A DNA stretch of 64,000 nt from Callaeas wilsoni (Eukaryota; Chordata; Aves; Passeriformes; Callaeidae). The stretch spans positions 117,001-181,000 of the forward strand of contig VWPU01019009.1 in the NCBI GenBank assembly GCA_013398955.1. The letters are read 5' to 3'. Made by a program: the position numbers and the translations under genes. The notes beneath the pieces are model-generated. The model had not been told where the DNA came from. It saw nothing but the letters and a program-made list of their open reading frames with translations, and did no database searches. Of this stretch, positions 1 through 12,800 are shown piece by piece (positions within the stretch are counted from its first letter, which is position 1; every line of letters starts with the position of its first letter).

Positions 1-3000
1 ATATATATACACATTATATAGCTGAGCGCAAAAATCCAGGAAACACTCCTTATATGACTTCACCACGCCATTCATATATCACACAATAATAAGGATGATA
101 AGTAACTGGAATATAGGTATTTACATCACAGAAGGGGTTTTTTTATAAAGCAAGGGTTTCCTTAGTCTCTTAAATCACAAATGTGGTTCTTAAATTTTCT
201 GCTTGCTGTACATCTGATGTAAAACTTAGTCAAATGGTTGCTTCATTCCTACACTCCTTCTGATACCTGAAATCCATACCTGAAATTATAATATTAAGAA
301 ACAAAATTGCAGATGTCAACAAGGGCAGTCAATTATATATACTTAGGTTGTTTTAGCAAATAGGCCTCCCTCTGACAATTCAACCATTAAATCATTTAAT
401 GGAATTAAATTAATTGTATAGGAAAGTCTGCCCTGTGCTATGTATATTACCTCAGCTTTTAGTGTGTGGTATGCAAGTTACCAAAATTTAACCCCCAGCT
501 TTCACTGTTCATCCTTCAGAGCTAGTTCAGTCAAATTTGTACTGTTCTCTCTGGGCTTCCAGTCAGCTGTCCTGCCCTACACATGCTCCTTTTCCAAGGC
601 ACAAAACATGAGATCACGCCAGAAGGAAAGCTGCCTGTGCAACATAATATGAGGAGAGCCAAATATTTCTGCAGTGCTGTAGAAGTTGCACATGCAGTAT
701 GTATTGCATGGACATGGGTGGATTAGGTATGTGGTACTTACTGGAATGTAAATGTTCTGTTTCATGCCTATTCAACATCTCTACTGCCTATACACCCAAC
801 AGCCTGTGCTCTGATCTAACAGTTGCAGCTCACTAGAAGTAAAAACAGCAACTGTACAAGAAAAAAGATGAAGTCGCAGAGACTGAACAGTGAATAGGAA
901 TTTCTGACAGTCAGTACTGGATGCGTGTGAGAGGGACAGAGAGCATGAGCAAGTCAGAGCCTCGCAGAGTCTCAATGTACTAGCCCAGCTTTTCAAAGAG
1001 GCATAGCTCGTCGACTGAACCCATGCATCAATCCTACTCTTCCTATAATTCTGTCAACTCTAATAAAAGGAGAAATTAAACATTTTGCTGTCCCAAATCA
1101 CTGCGTTCAGATAGTTCTTGTTAGGTTTCTACCCTGATGGCTTCCTGCAGGATTCACCATTTCCCCTTTTCTTCTCCCTAAAGGAATTATGTCCAGCGGT
1201 TATCCTGCTCCTTTCAAGATAATGTCAGGTGAGTGCACAGCATTCCCCATGCCAGAAGTCTTCCTTCCCTGCATTATGTAGGGTTTACCGTCAACTCACA
1301 GACAATTACTTTACCTGATACTTGTCAACATGCAGGCATACAAGAATTCTTTACCTCCAAAACTGTCTACTCAGCACCATCCTCTGTGGACTTTGCCCTC
1401 CTTTCAGCCTGTCTGGAAGGAACGAATGGGGTGGAAAGGAGACAACAAGCTCAGTCTCAAGCTGTTGCTTTCAGAGTTGAGCTGGGAAGCTCTTCAGAAG
1501 GGTATCTTGCACAACTGGAGCCCTGGACTCCAGAAGGGAAGCTCTGAGAGCCCAGCACCAAGGAAGACAGATGGCCAGAGAACAGGTTCTTCAGAGCCTT
1601 TGTGTTTCTTTAGCAGCAGTGAAAGTAGAACCACTGTGAAACCCACAAAGCAGTAGCCAGGGTACAGCTAGCAGCTTGCAGGACATGCTCCATGGCCTGT
1701 ATTAGGTGGCCACTCTCACAGAACTGAAACAGATCCACCACCCATCTCACCACTCAGCCCCAGCCAACAGCAGAAAGGCAAAAGTCAGGAATTTACATTC
1801 CCCAAAACAGTGAATATCCATTATTTTCATATCACCTAAAACAAACCGGCTGATTTCTGTTAATTACAGCTTAGATAAAATAAATTTATAGGTAATTCAC
1901 ATGCAGCATTTTGTATAGCAGCATGTGAATTAGCTTGGCATCCAGTTCTGACCTGCCACATCCATAATGGTGGTATGAAGTCAGTGGATCTATTTGCAGA
2001 GTGGTATAATGCTTGAATTAAGGGCACAAGGGCAGGGAAAGAGGCCGTGCAAAATCTGACTCATTTACCTATAAATCACCTTATGGTTGGGAAGATATTT
2101 ATTTACTGATATTGGGACACAATCAGTAAGAGAAGCCACAAGAACAAGTGATGACAAGACTGCTGTATTCCCAGGAAAGGTTAAGGTTTGGTGTTGATAC
2201 TCTGACACACAGGAATGAGCAAATTTGTTTTTAACAGCTTTTACTCCAGGTGATTAGATGGGGTGAGACAGGTTTGTTACTAGTAAAGCATTTATCTTTC
2301 TTTTCAGAAACAGTACACAACATCTATGAGACGTAATTGATCAGACACACCCTCTAGGAGATACATCCTTCCTACTCTTGTAAGCCAGTAAAATCTACAT
2401 TTTCATCTTAGACTAATCACATGAACCACGCTGGATGCTCAGAGCCAGCATCTCACCGCATGTAAACCAAAGTAGCTCCTCTCAAGGCAGTGGAGCAGCG
2501 CCAGCTGTGCTGTTTCAGATCAGATCTACAAACCTCCATGCATGTGTTGGTCTGCCTAAGGAGCAGTGTGAAGTTACCTGTTTACAGAAGTAGGCCTTCA
2601 AAACATGTAGAAAACATATTGCGCAGAAAGTTTGCCCTTGTCAAGAATCATGAATCCAGGGGTCTTTACATCAAGAGCTCTCTTTCAATTAAGAGCAATG
2701 TATTGCACTTGAACATGAGTTTTTATTATCTAGAACTTGGATATCTACACTAATATCTACAATTATTCTTTTGTGTATTAGAATGACTTTTAAGTAGTTA
2801 CAAATAGAAGAACCATGAAACATAGACTATGTTGTCTGTAAAACAGGCTTCCATCAAAAAAAATTGCCTTACAGGCACCACAAGCATTATAAAACATGAA
2901 ATAATACTATATTATTGAAATTTAAATTGTTTTAGCACACTGACCTGGTCTTCCAATCAAATTTAACCAAGAGACACTTAATTCAAAAGAACTGTCCTTT

Positions 3001-4520
3001 TTAACATGTTAATAACTGTGGGGTTCCCAGAACAGTGGCACAGTTTATTGGAGACCCCCCGGCTCTGCTGTCCTTGATTTCAGATCCAGAAAAAGGCAGA
3101 AATAAGCCACAAGTAAAATCCTTTTTTCAGAGATTGGCCCTGTGCCTCTCAGGAAAGACACAGACCATGGAATTGCACACTAGGGAAGAGTTCAGGCCTA
3201 CCTCCATACCTAGTTTAATGCTGGAGTTGCATCCACCAGCCCATAATAATTCCTCAGAGGATGAGAAGCAACTCTGCTGTAAACCGCAAGGGTTTGCTGA
3301 TCTGGGATCACAAAGCAACACTCTTTGACTAAGGATCTTGATGGCACTGAGCTTATTATCTAAAAGCTTTGAACAGAGCATGTGTGCCTCCACATGTGTT
3401 AATACACAGATATTTTTAAAATAGTATCCTCCCAAAACAAGCAAAGTAAACCAAGACTAAAATTCTCAGATTTAGTTATTATAATCTCTGATCTGTCTTT
3501 AATTTGTTTTCTGTTATCATTGATCTCTAACAACTTAGGTAACCAGCACAGGTAAGCTACACAGTATTGTTATGGTTTGGTAAATGCAGGCAGCTTTATA
3601 TTAGGAATATTGTTCGTGTATTTTTTTCAGAGGCTGGCCTTGATTTCTTTGCTGCCTCTAGTCTACTGCAGACTGTCAAGGACTGGCACTTCCCAAAGAG
3701 CTGCCATTACAAGAATATGTAGCTGCCTCTTTCCACAGGTTCAATCTTGTACCTGAATTTTGGAAAGGCCTATGATGGGAGGAGGAAGTGAAGGAAATTG
3801 GATTATTTTGTTTTTACTACTCTGATATATCTAGTAATCAGGCAATTTATCAATCCTCCTTGCCAAAACCTAACTATGTACTTAAAGTTTGAAAGTATTT
3901 ATTATGTAGCAAACCACTATGGTTTATTGGGCCATATATAATTTGCCTGGGAGACTATAAGGACTAGAACATGAATCCTTCCAGGCAGCTGATGCAACTT
4001 GTAAGCTGTGCATGGGCACAAAACCTCAGTTCTCCCACCTGAGCAGTGTGCAGGAAATCTCCTATTATTCAAGCTCCTGCCCTGAGATGCAGAGTCCAGG
4101 CAGCAAGGGCGTCCCAGGCTGTGCTTCCCCGCTGAGGATTTGTCCCCACTAGCCAGTGATGAAATGCAGTGCAGTGCAGCCTGCCACTTCTTGCAAATCT
4201 CAGAGACTTATACTCAAAAGGGACACAAATACAAGTTTCTAGGCATAAAGGGACATAATTCTGGTAGCTTTGCACAGAGAACTGAACTTTCCTCTAAACA
4301 GTAGCAATTAAAAGGCAGTAAAATAATGTCTGATGGAAGTGTTGCCTTTTTACAGCCACAAGGCTGATAACAGTCCTTAAAATAGTTTGTGAGATGTGAG
4401 CTTCAGTCAGTAAGGGAAAACACTCAATAAGATCTTATAAAATAAATTATTTTGTTGGTTTAAAGATTTACTATCACAGGAAACAAATAGTTTCACTAAA
4501 TCAGATGCAGATTTATATTT
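1..4520. other. Gene-free stretch, no coding exon recognised
   Basis: AT-rich, CpG-poor DNA. Open frames are short (about 110 codons at most), overlap on both strands and have no recognisable domain, so I read none as a gene. The only structured element I see is the inverted repeat at 1893-1932, listed separately. The window opens in a short TA run that is cut by its left edge. It is probably intergenic or intronic. An isolated short exon cannot be excluded by eye. Confidence 0.55.
1893..1932. repeat. Perfect 12-bp inverted repeat with 16-nt loop
   Basis: TAATTCACATGC at 1893-1904 is the exact reverse complement of GCATGTGAATTA at 1921-1932, separated by 16 nt. Pairing does not extend beyond the arms. 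The flanks are AT-rich and I recognise no terminal inverted repeat of a DNA transposon. It could be a cruciform or hairpin, a paired transcription-factor site, or a chance event. The short stem argues against a standard microRNA precursor. Confidence 0.6.
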
Positions 4521-5118
4521 AGAATCTTATTGTACAGTGGTTTGGTTTGGAAGGAACCTTAAAGAACATGTAGTTCCAACACCCATGACATGGGCAGGGA
4601 TACCTTCCACTAGACCAGGTTGCTCAAAGCCCCCCATCAAACTGGCCTTGAACACTTCCAGGGATGGGACATCCACAGCTTCTCTGGACAATCTGTTTAA
4701 GTGCCTCACCACCCTCATAGTGAAGCATTTCTTCCTAATACCTAATCTAAACCTACTCTCAGTTTAAAGGCTTTCCCCCTTGTCCTATCACTGCATGCCC
4801 TTGTAAAATGCCCCTCTCCAGCCTTCACATAGGCCCTCTCTAAGTACCGCAAGGCTGCTATAGTCTTCCTGAAGCCTTCTCTTCTCCAGGCTAAACAACC
4901 CCAACTCTCAGCCTTTCCTCTTAGGAGAACTGGCCTATCCTTCTCGTCATCTTCATGGCCCTCCTCCAGAGGTCCGTTTTTTCTTATGTTGGAGTCCCCA
5001 GGCCTGAACACAGTACTTTGGGCAGGTTCTCATGAGAGTGGAGTAGAGGGGCAGAACCACCTTCCTCAACCTGCTCGTCACACTTCTTTTGATGCAGCCC
5101 CAGATTACAGTTAGAAGG
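4521..5118 (-). mobile_element. CR1 LINE, 5'-truncated 3' end
   Basis: Read on the minus strand, this is the 3' end of a chicken-repeat-1 (CR1) non-LTR retrotransposon. On the plus strand it starts with the degenerate reverse complement of the CR1 tail (AGAATCTTATTGTACAGTGG, then TTTGGTTTGGAAGGAACCTT). The reverse complement of the ORF2 C-terminal region follows, up to about 5118. Minus-strand translation gives typical CR1 ORF2 C-terminal motifs: KAGEGHFTRACSDRTRG in one frame (within 4742-5011) and VVRHLNRLSREAVDVPSLEVF in another (within 4527-4718). At least one frameshift therefore separates them, and the copy is dead. About 600 bp remain of an element that is about 4.5 kb when complete. 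This is the usual 5' truncation of LINE insertions. No target-site duplication was identified, as expected for CR1. Confidence 0.93.
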
Positions 5119-8100
5119 TACTCTGCATAAATACTATGACCTTTCTTTGTAGTAGATATATCAGACAGACATCTTAATGAGGACTATGATGACAAAGCAA
5201 GAAGACAGCTTAGCTTCTCACAGAAAATCTTAGAAGTGCACAGGTCTTAGCATAAGCATGTTTGTGAGATTAATGCATTTTGAATATTTCCATAACCCAC
5301 AGAGGAGAGAGGGAATACACAGGAATGTCATGCCAGGGCTGCTCAGGCCATGATCTCATTTCAGTGCTTCCTTTTGGGACCAGCCCAATACTGGTATGCC
5401 TCCCACTGCAGCACCCAAAAACAAGAGAAGCAGTTCCTGGGTCGGGGCTTGGAGAGCTCATAAAAGACAAAATGCACATCATCTGTGCAAGCAACTTTAC
5501 GAAAAAGCTAGAATATGGCCAGAGATAAGTAGGGTAAATGAACACCATTAGACCTGGTTAGAGCATATGATCTCTAATTACTACTTCCAGAACACTTTGA
5601 TGTCCTTACAGAGACATTATATGAAGTTCAAAATGACTTGTTAATAAGTAAGATTTTCAAACGCATTTGAATAGTGAATGAGTTCCAGAGACCGCTAAGT
5701 TACATAGGTAGCTTTGAAAATTTCCCCTCAAGATAATAAATGTATGTCCCGCCACTTGCTAAAAATCCTTTCTTCTGCAGTGGCACAGTATTACTTGCAC
5801 ACATTTTGTAGTCATGTTTTTGTTCTCTGACTAACTGAAAGCATAGCCTCAGTGTATCACTGTGTATGTTGTGCAAGAGCACATTTGGAATTTGCATTTT
5901 TTAGATTACCAGACAATAAAAAAACCCTGAGATTGCACAGATATGCACCACCCTTCATTAGAGGCAGTGATATTCTCTCCCACCCAGTCCTGCCCAACCA
6001 AGACAATATTGCACATACGCCTCCAGACAATGAGACTACCACACCTTTTGCCTCTAATTAAAATTATTAAGTTGAGATGGAAATAAATGCATTTCAGTCT
6101 GTGCTTGTTAGCCAAATGTCTTGATAAAACTGAACATGTTCTGCTGCTGCCCACCATCTGTCCCTCTAAATACTTTTTGAAAACACTGAATAGGAAAACA
6201 GATTTGTCATTACTGACTTCCACAATTTTATACCATGCCCTCAGTTTTTTCTTTATCCAGACCTGTAGAATCCACAGAATGGGGCAAATTTTTTCCCTAT
6301 TTAAACAATTTTGCACTCGACACATTTCAGTAGAAAAGATTCAAACCTAATGCATGTAGAAACCTATGCAGAGCAATGAGGATACCCTTATTGAGAACAG
6401 TATTTTGGGGCAATCTTGCTTCTCCTCTCTCAATTAATTCCTCACATATTCTCAGTCCTTTCAACGCTAGAGAAGCTCTCATGGAAGCACTGTGACTCCC
6501 TGTCTTTGACAAAGAGGTTACTTTTCATAGCTTTGCAGCCTTTGAGGCATCAAAACAATGTACATTTTCTCAGCTTTCCTTTGTTGCTGAGAATTCAGAC
6601 ACCTGCAAGAAAATATGCCTTTCCCATTACTGAGATAAAGAAACCCTCCTAGGCACCCATAGCATCTAGTCCTGCCATGATTCCCAGTATTTTGCCCCGA
6701 TACAATCAAGAAATCTCAGCTGATGCAACACAGCAGCCCAGCCACTGATCAATGTGGGTTGCCAAGGTCAATGCTGTTTCTTACGAAGACTCCCCACTGA
6801 ATTTTAAGTCCAGTCACCATCCCCAGGCTTCCAGTGAGCTGTTTTAACTATTGTGCCATAGGCTTTCTTAAAAGCTTCACCTCAGGTACAACGTTCTAGT
6901 CAACTGGTATTTGTAAAACAAAGGAAAATGTACTTTGCCTGAGGCTGGTGCTAATCTCTAGAGAAAAACAGGAATATCTCCTACTGCTGCAGGACCAACT
7001 GTGACCTCTCTTTCCATAGATTATTGCAATTAGTTCTTATTTTTTTCAAACTACTCTTCTTTCTTATCACAGAAGCTCTTCCCAAAAGACAAGTGGGAAT
7101 TATGTATTTATAAAATTCAGCTTCACAATGAGTGTGAATAAACAGTACCAGATACTAACATTATCCCATCACAAGATGAGAACTGGCTCACATGGGTGCA
7201 GGTATTAAAATCCTCAGGGCTTGAGTTCAGGCAACACAGCAGCCACTCTTTCTTTGGCAAGTTTTGGCGAGATAAAGGCTAAGTGTGAAGATTTCTGGAA
7301 TACCAGCACTGTTGAAGAAAAAGCTGCTCAGCTGATATTAAATCAGTTGAAGAGTGTTGCCTAATCCCATGGCATTCCAGGTCATGTGAGGCTAGGGCTG
7401 CTTGGGAAGGAGCAGTAGTACCTCCTCCTCCTCCTCAAACCAGTGCAAAGCTCTGCTTGCTGCCAGAAGGGACAAGAACAAGAATAGGACAGAAAGGTCT
7501 CTAATACTAAATGCAAGAAGAGTGTGATTTTTCTGAAGTAGAGAAATACAAGGAGGTCACAAGGAATGGCAGCAGCAAGATTTAAAATTATAACAGATGT
7601 ATCTAAAAGGCTTCTAGACAAACCATGCACAGGAAAATGGCCTTTTTTCAGTCTTCTATGAGTTAAACTCCATTTGCAAATTCTCTCTAGAAATTCCTTA
7701 GGAGCAGGCTTTCCTCTGCAATTTCTGGTCCCATCCATTTCAGGTTAGACTGGAAATATTGAGAAAGAGGCTCCTGACTCACTAACAGCCCAGGCTTTCT
7801 CAGGCTATTGACTCCCTCATATTCAAATCCACAAACTTCTCAGGAAGTACAGATATACGAGTCTGAGGATGTTATCTTATAAGGCAAAACATCAGACAGG
7901 CCTCAAAAGTCAGAAACAAAATTTTGCATCATTACCAAGGCTGTTTATGACAACCAAAGTGAGAACAATGAGGAAAGGTGAGGATGAAAATAGGCATTTC
8001 GTCGTAACTGGAATTTGTTTCTGTTTCCTCTCCTTACGATGATGTTTTGGAGGTTTTTTCCCCCTCTCCTCCTTGTTTTCAGTTACATTTCAATTACATA

Positions 8101-11100
8101 GTTCAGTGAATATTTTGAGCTATCCAAACTTTCTGGAGGCAATGGGAAGGAATTATACTGACTTAATCTGTGGGTTAATATGACATTTTTGGAAATGTAA
8201 GTGCATGCAATATTCCAAATTCTACTGCATACACTGCAGTTACTTCACACTACACCTTGTTATTGCAGCATATGGCTGTCTCAGATGTTGTTGAAAGTTC
8301 ACAGTTTACCCCCATAAATCTCAGTAAGTAGACAGAAAACTTTATTTCAAAATTCAGGGGCGGGGAGGGGAAAGAAAAACAAAACTCAAAAACCAAATCC
8401 TTACCTTCTCAAATGACTGAAGTTCTGGAGTACAGAATGAGAAAAAAATGTATGTTTGCTTGTTGTGAGAAGGAAGAAAATCGTAACATGCCCGTAATTA
8501 CTTTCTTACTGGAAAAAAAAGAAACTAAAAGAGAAAAATGAATATTTTGAGTGTGCAAAATTTTTCACAAGTTGAAAAAAGAAAAATACCCTAAATGGTT
8601 CTTTTTGGGTCTTACAAAACAACTTAAAAACCATCTTTCATCCATTTCTCACCAGAGCTGTGGTTCCAGCTTTCACATAAGCAGCAATGCAACTGTTTCC
8701 TGAACTCCTGCATAATTTTTTTAAACTTTTCCTCCTTATTGCCTCTGAACACTCAGCATTTTGCTTTTTTTTCAAATGAGCATCATTAAACACAGGTGAC
8801 TCATTAGTAATGATGGCTTTCTTTGGGACAACATTGGTGGTTTCCACTCCCAGCTTTCTGCCCTTGCTTTCTCTTGGTAGTTAGTTATTCCTCTTGCTTC
8901 AGGGGTAGCTCAGCAGCACATGAAGCTCCTTCACAACTCAAGTTTGGAGGAAACCAGGATTCATTTCAATTTCCCCTAGTACACCTACCTCTAATTTACA
9001 GCAGCTCAGCAACTGCTCCTGAGCAGCCACAGCTCCTCTGCAGTGGAGGCAAAAGCCGCTGAGAGAAGAGCAGGGCAGATTTCCTGGCTGAATTCAGAGG
9101 AGCAGGTGAGGTACATTAGCAAATGCCATGTGTCGCATTAAGGAAATTTGAGCAATAATGCACTCAGTGAAAACAAAACAGAGCTTGGCAGCAATCTAAA
9201 TATTTGGAGGGTGGGGAAGGGAGGAAGAGAAGGTGCTACAGGGCCATTAAGATTTGTTAGATCATCATTCAGATCTGGGAAAAAATGCTTAAGGAGGAGT
9301 CCCCAGGGAGATGCAAAATTAACCCTTGATAACATATTTGTAATTTCCCTCTGTTTTTAAGAAAGTCCAGGTAAAACAAAAGATATTACTGCTTTAACAG
9401 GTACTCCAGCCCTTCGGCTCAAGGTATACTGGTTTTGAAATGGCAGGGGTCAGTACACAAAGAAAGCATCTGAGGATGTTTCACCAGAACTTTCAACACA
9501 TATTACTTGAAATTGATTCCCTCAAAGATCATATCCACAAAAGTTCTCCTTGTCCTGTAGCAAAATATAAAACAAAGCCATGGTCCTCTGGCTTTGTGAC
9601 TTAAAAAATTAAGTGAACAAAGTAAGATTGTTCAGCTGGTCTTCTGGACATAAGAATTAAATCCTCTCTTTACATATAGGCCCAAAAGTATTACACAAAT
9701 GAAGAAGGGAAAATTCCTTGGAGATGTGGCTGATTATTTTCCTAACCTGATGTATCAGCAGCAGCCTAGATGCTACCCTTAGAAAGAATGTGGCCTTACA
9801 ACATTTTACTTTGTATATCCAGCTCCTTTTTAAGAGTCTTTGTTTTCTTAAACTGATATTTGAATTGTATTCAGCATTTATTTCCTGACAAAACAACTGC
9901 GTATTGCTACAGGAAGCTGTACAGGTGACAGTTTAATTTAGAAAAGAATAGCAGAATAACTTCTGTAAATTCCACATTAAAAATTCATTCTCTAAAACAA
10001 AGCAGGCACAGCTTTGCTCTTACTGCCAAAAAGGTGTTTGCCTATCCTATATTCTATTCTGGTTTTCCTGAGGTAGTTTTCCAAGGAAGTTCTCGAGGTC
10101 AGCAAATGAATGTGCATAGCCAGTCTTGTGGAGTTACCAAGAATATTTGGCAGTAGGCTTTAGGCTTCTGGTTCACCAGCACAAGTTTAGGTAGTCAGAG
10201 ACAGGAGTGACAGCAGGTTCTGCTGTCAGATCTTGTGCTGGAGTAGCACTGTCTCTAACAGCAGGGCTGGTGTCTCCAGGGAGCCACACAGGCCCAAGAA
10301 CAGCCCTAAGTACCACAAAGGCTAATCTAACATTACACACACATTTTGCAGAGTACATCAGGTAAGAGCATTTGTAATTGTGTGTTATGTTAATATGAGG
10401 TTGGGTTTCTCTAAGGAATTATAAAATTCTGGCTCAAGAAGAAAAAGGCAGTATTAGAGACTGCATCTTTTAGTGCTGAATCATCTCAGACAGACAGTCT
10501 GAAGGAAAGATTGCTGTTGAGTGCTTGTATATATCGTAAGTTAGACCTGGTCTTGTTGTAAGTAGAGTGGCCACTGGATACCACAAGAAATGAGCCAATG
10601 CTGCATGCCCTCTAATCTGGTTTTTAATCCACTGCTGACAGATCCTGCAGAAAACTCTTAAAGCAAACACTAGCAAATTAGCCCATGTAAGAGAGAGGAA
10701 GAAACAAACAGACCGGAACTGAAGCACTACAGTGTGGAAGCACTACATGTTATTGATGAATTTGCTGTCATGAGGATTGTATTGTCTTGCTTTCACCACC
10801 AGTTTCTAACTCCCAGCCATGTGTATATAAGGTATGGGGGTTTTGGTCTGGTAATTTTTATAGTCCTTGTAATCTCTGTTCCTTTGTGATTTTCACTTTG
10901 TTTTTGATATCATACAAAATACATCTTGTTTTTCAAAGTACAAGAAACTGGCGATAAAAATCATTTGGGAGTGAGCATTGGCAGACTCACCTGGCAGAGA
11001 AACTGGCTTTTAACCTTGCAGTGAAGGGGAGGAGAGGATCTGGTTGAGCACTCTGCAGTAGGTGAAGCTCTGCTGAGCCGTGGGACAGCTGGAAAACTCC

Positions 11101-12519
11101 AAGGCAGCTGAGATGTGAGATATGCCAGCTTCTGTCTGGATCTCCACATTGTGTGTCTGGTAGGACAAGGTCCACTATCATGTTAGGCTCTCACTCTCAA
11201 ATTCTTCCTCTCATGAGCAGCTCCACTATCTTGAAGTGAATTATTTGCTGCTACTTCCACCAAGCCCTAGTTCCCCATTTAACAGAGGCACAATTCCCAG
11301 AAATTTTCTTCTGGTTTCCAGCTTATTTTAAGGGATAAAGCTTAGAAGACAGGAAGAAAAAGCCCATACAGTCAACTTTCCACTATTCATGTCACAGAGA
11401 TGTATAATCATAAATTACTTTAAATGGGAAGTGTAATGGAAAAGGACTAAAGTATTTTAATGGAAAGGGATTTTTAGCTCAAACATCAGAGTGTGTAAAT
11501 GCATAAGCTGAAAGGTTCAAAGGCAGCCAAACCCACTGCAGATCTCTCCAGCCCAGAAGCAGGAGGCTGAGGAGTTCTTGCATTGGCTGGTCCCAAGTGG
11601 TGCAGTCAGCCCTCGACAGCTGCTCCTGTATAACACCACTTCTGTGGCAACAAAGAGCAGACATGGGTTTACTGGGGTTTGTTAGCTCAGACTCAGTCAA
11701 GACCTTTCTGGACCAGCTGCAGCCCTACACCAGCCAGCTGAGGCACTCCTGAAACCACAATTCATTTACCAAATGACCAGGTAACGCATTCAGAGGCACT
11801 GGAGCTGACTGATCACATTTACATCACATTCAATGAAGAATCTCTGCATGGATCACAGACAGACAATGTCCAGCACATCTTTTGTATCTTTACTTTATAG
11901 GAGAAACTCCTTCTCCACATCGCAGCCTGTGTGTTCCTCATGCAATCTTTATAGAGAGAACTACACACACAGCTGGTGTACAACTGCTACCTGCAAAGGA
12001 CCCATATCTCAGTGCAAACAAAGCACAAAAGAAATGGTTTAGCTATATAAAGTGACAACATAATAAACAGATTCTCTTTTCCTGTACATTCATTCCTGAG
12101 TATCTGCTTATATTTGGAAACAATTATGGTGTTGAGAATGATTTTTAATTGTTCCACAGCATCTGCTTCTTTCAATAAAAAATAATAGCCGGCCACACTC
12201 TATATGATTCTTTACTCAGGCAATGTTGCACATTTAAACAGGAATTGGGGAAACTGCAAGGGAACAGAGAGCATAGATGAAAATTCAATGGCATACGATA
12301 TAATTAGGCCACAGCAGTGCCAAATCCAACACAGACTTATAGGGTTGTTCCCCCAGACCAACAGCAGGATGCTGTGCTAGCCAGCAAACCATAGTGTGCA
12401 GGGAAGATGAGGCACCTCCGAATGGCAATGCTGAGCAGGGAGTTATGTCAGAGCAAAACCCTGGCAGGCAGGCACCTAATTCCTGCTATCAGCTACCTAA
12501 GGTAGGGCAGTGCCAGACT
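5119..12519. other. Gene-free stretch, no feature recognised
   Basis: Over seven kilobases of AT-rich sequence with small overlapping frames only, none with a recognisable motif. Purine-rich patches occur around 8350-8400 and 8500-8600. I see no tRNA, no long tandem repeat and no clear transposon. Its role is unassigned and it is probably intergenic or intronic. Confidence 0.5.
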
Positions 12520-12800
12520 TTCCTCAGAGGTGCACAGCGGAAGGACAATGGCAATCATCACAAGCTGCAGCCAAGGAAATTCTGTCTAGATATGAGGACA
12601 AAAATGTTCGCAGTGAGACTAATCCAGCACTGGAAGAGATTTCCCAATGAAGTCGCGAAGTCTCAATTCTTGCAGGTATTCAAAGCTCAGCTTCACATGG
12701 CCCTGAGAAGCTTGCTGTACTTGATAATAGTTTGAGGAAGAGGTTGGATTGGATGACACCCACCAGTGTCTTCTGATCTACATTATCCTGTGTTTCTGTG
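12520..12800 (+). mobile_element. CR1 LINE 3' fragment
   Basis: This is a plus-strand CR1 3' end. It begins near GGTGCACAGCGGAAGGACAA and runs through the end of ORF2. The translated frame at about 12568-12720 carries KFCLDMRTKMFAVRLIQHW followed by a VFKAQL block, matching the conserved C-terminus of CR1 reverse transcriptase (LDIR.KFF.VR..RHW...P.EV......VFK..L). The tail GAGGTTGGATTGGATGAC...CTACATTATCCTGTGTTTCTG at about 12737-12800 is a decayed version of the CR1 3' signature with its short terminal repeats. The larger open frame (12394-12735) that includes it starts outside the element and is not a host gene. The copy is 5'-truncated and non-functional. It looks more diverged than the copy at 4521-5118. 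Confidence 0.85.

Noticed and set aside
12394..12735. 113-codon plus-strand frame as a host gene
   Set aside because: Its C-terminal half is the degraded end of CR1 ORF2.
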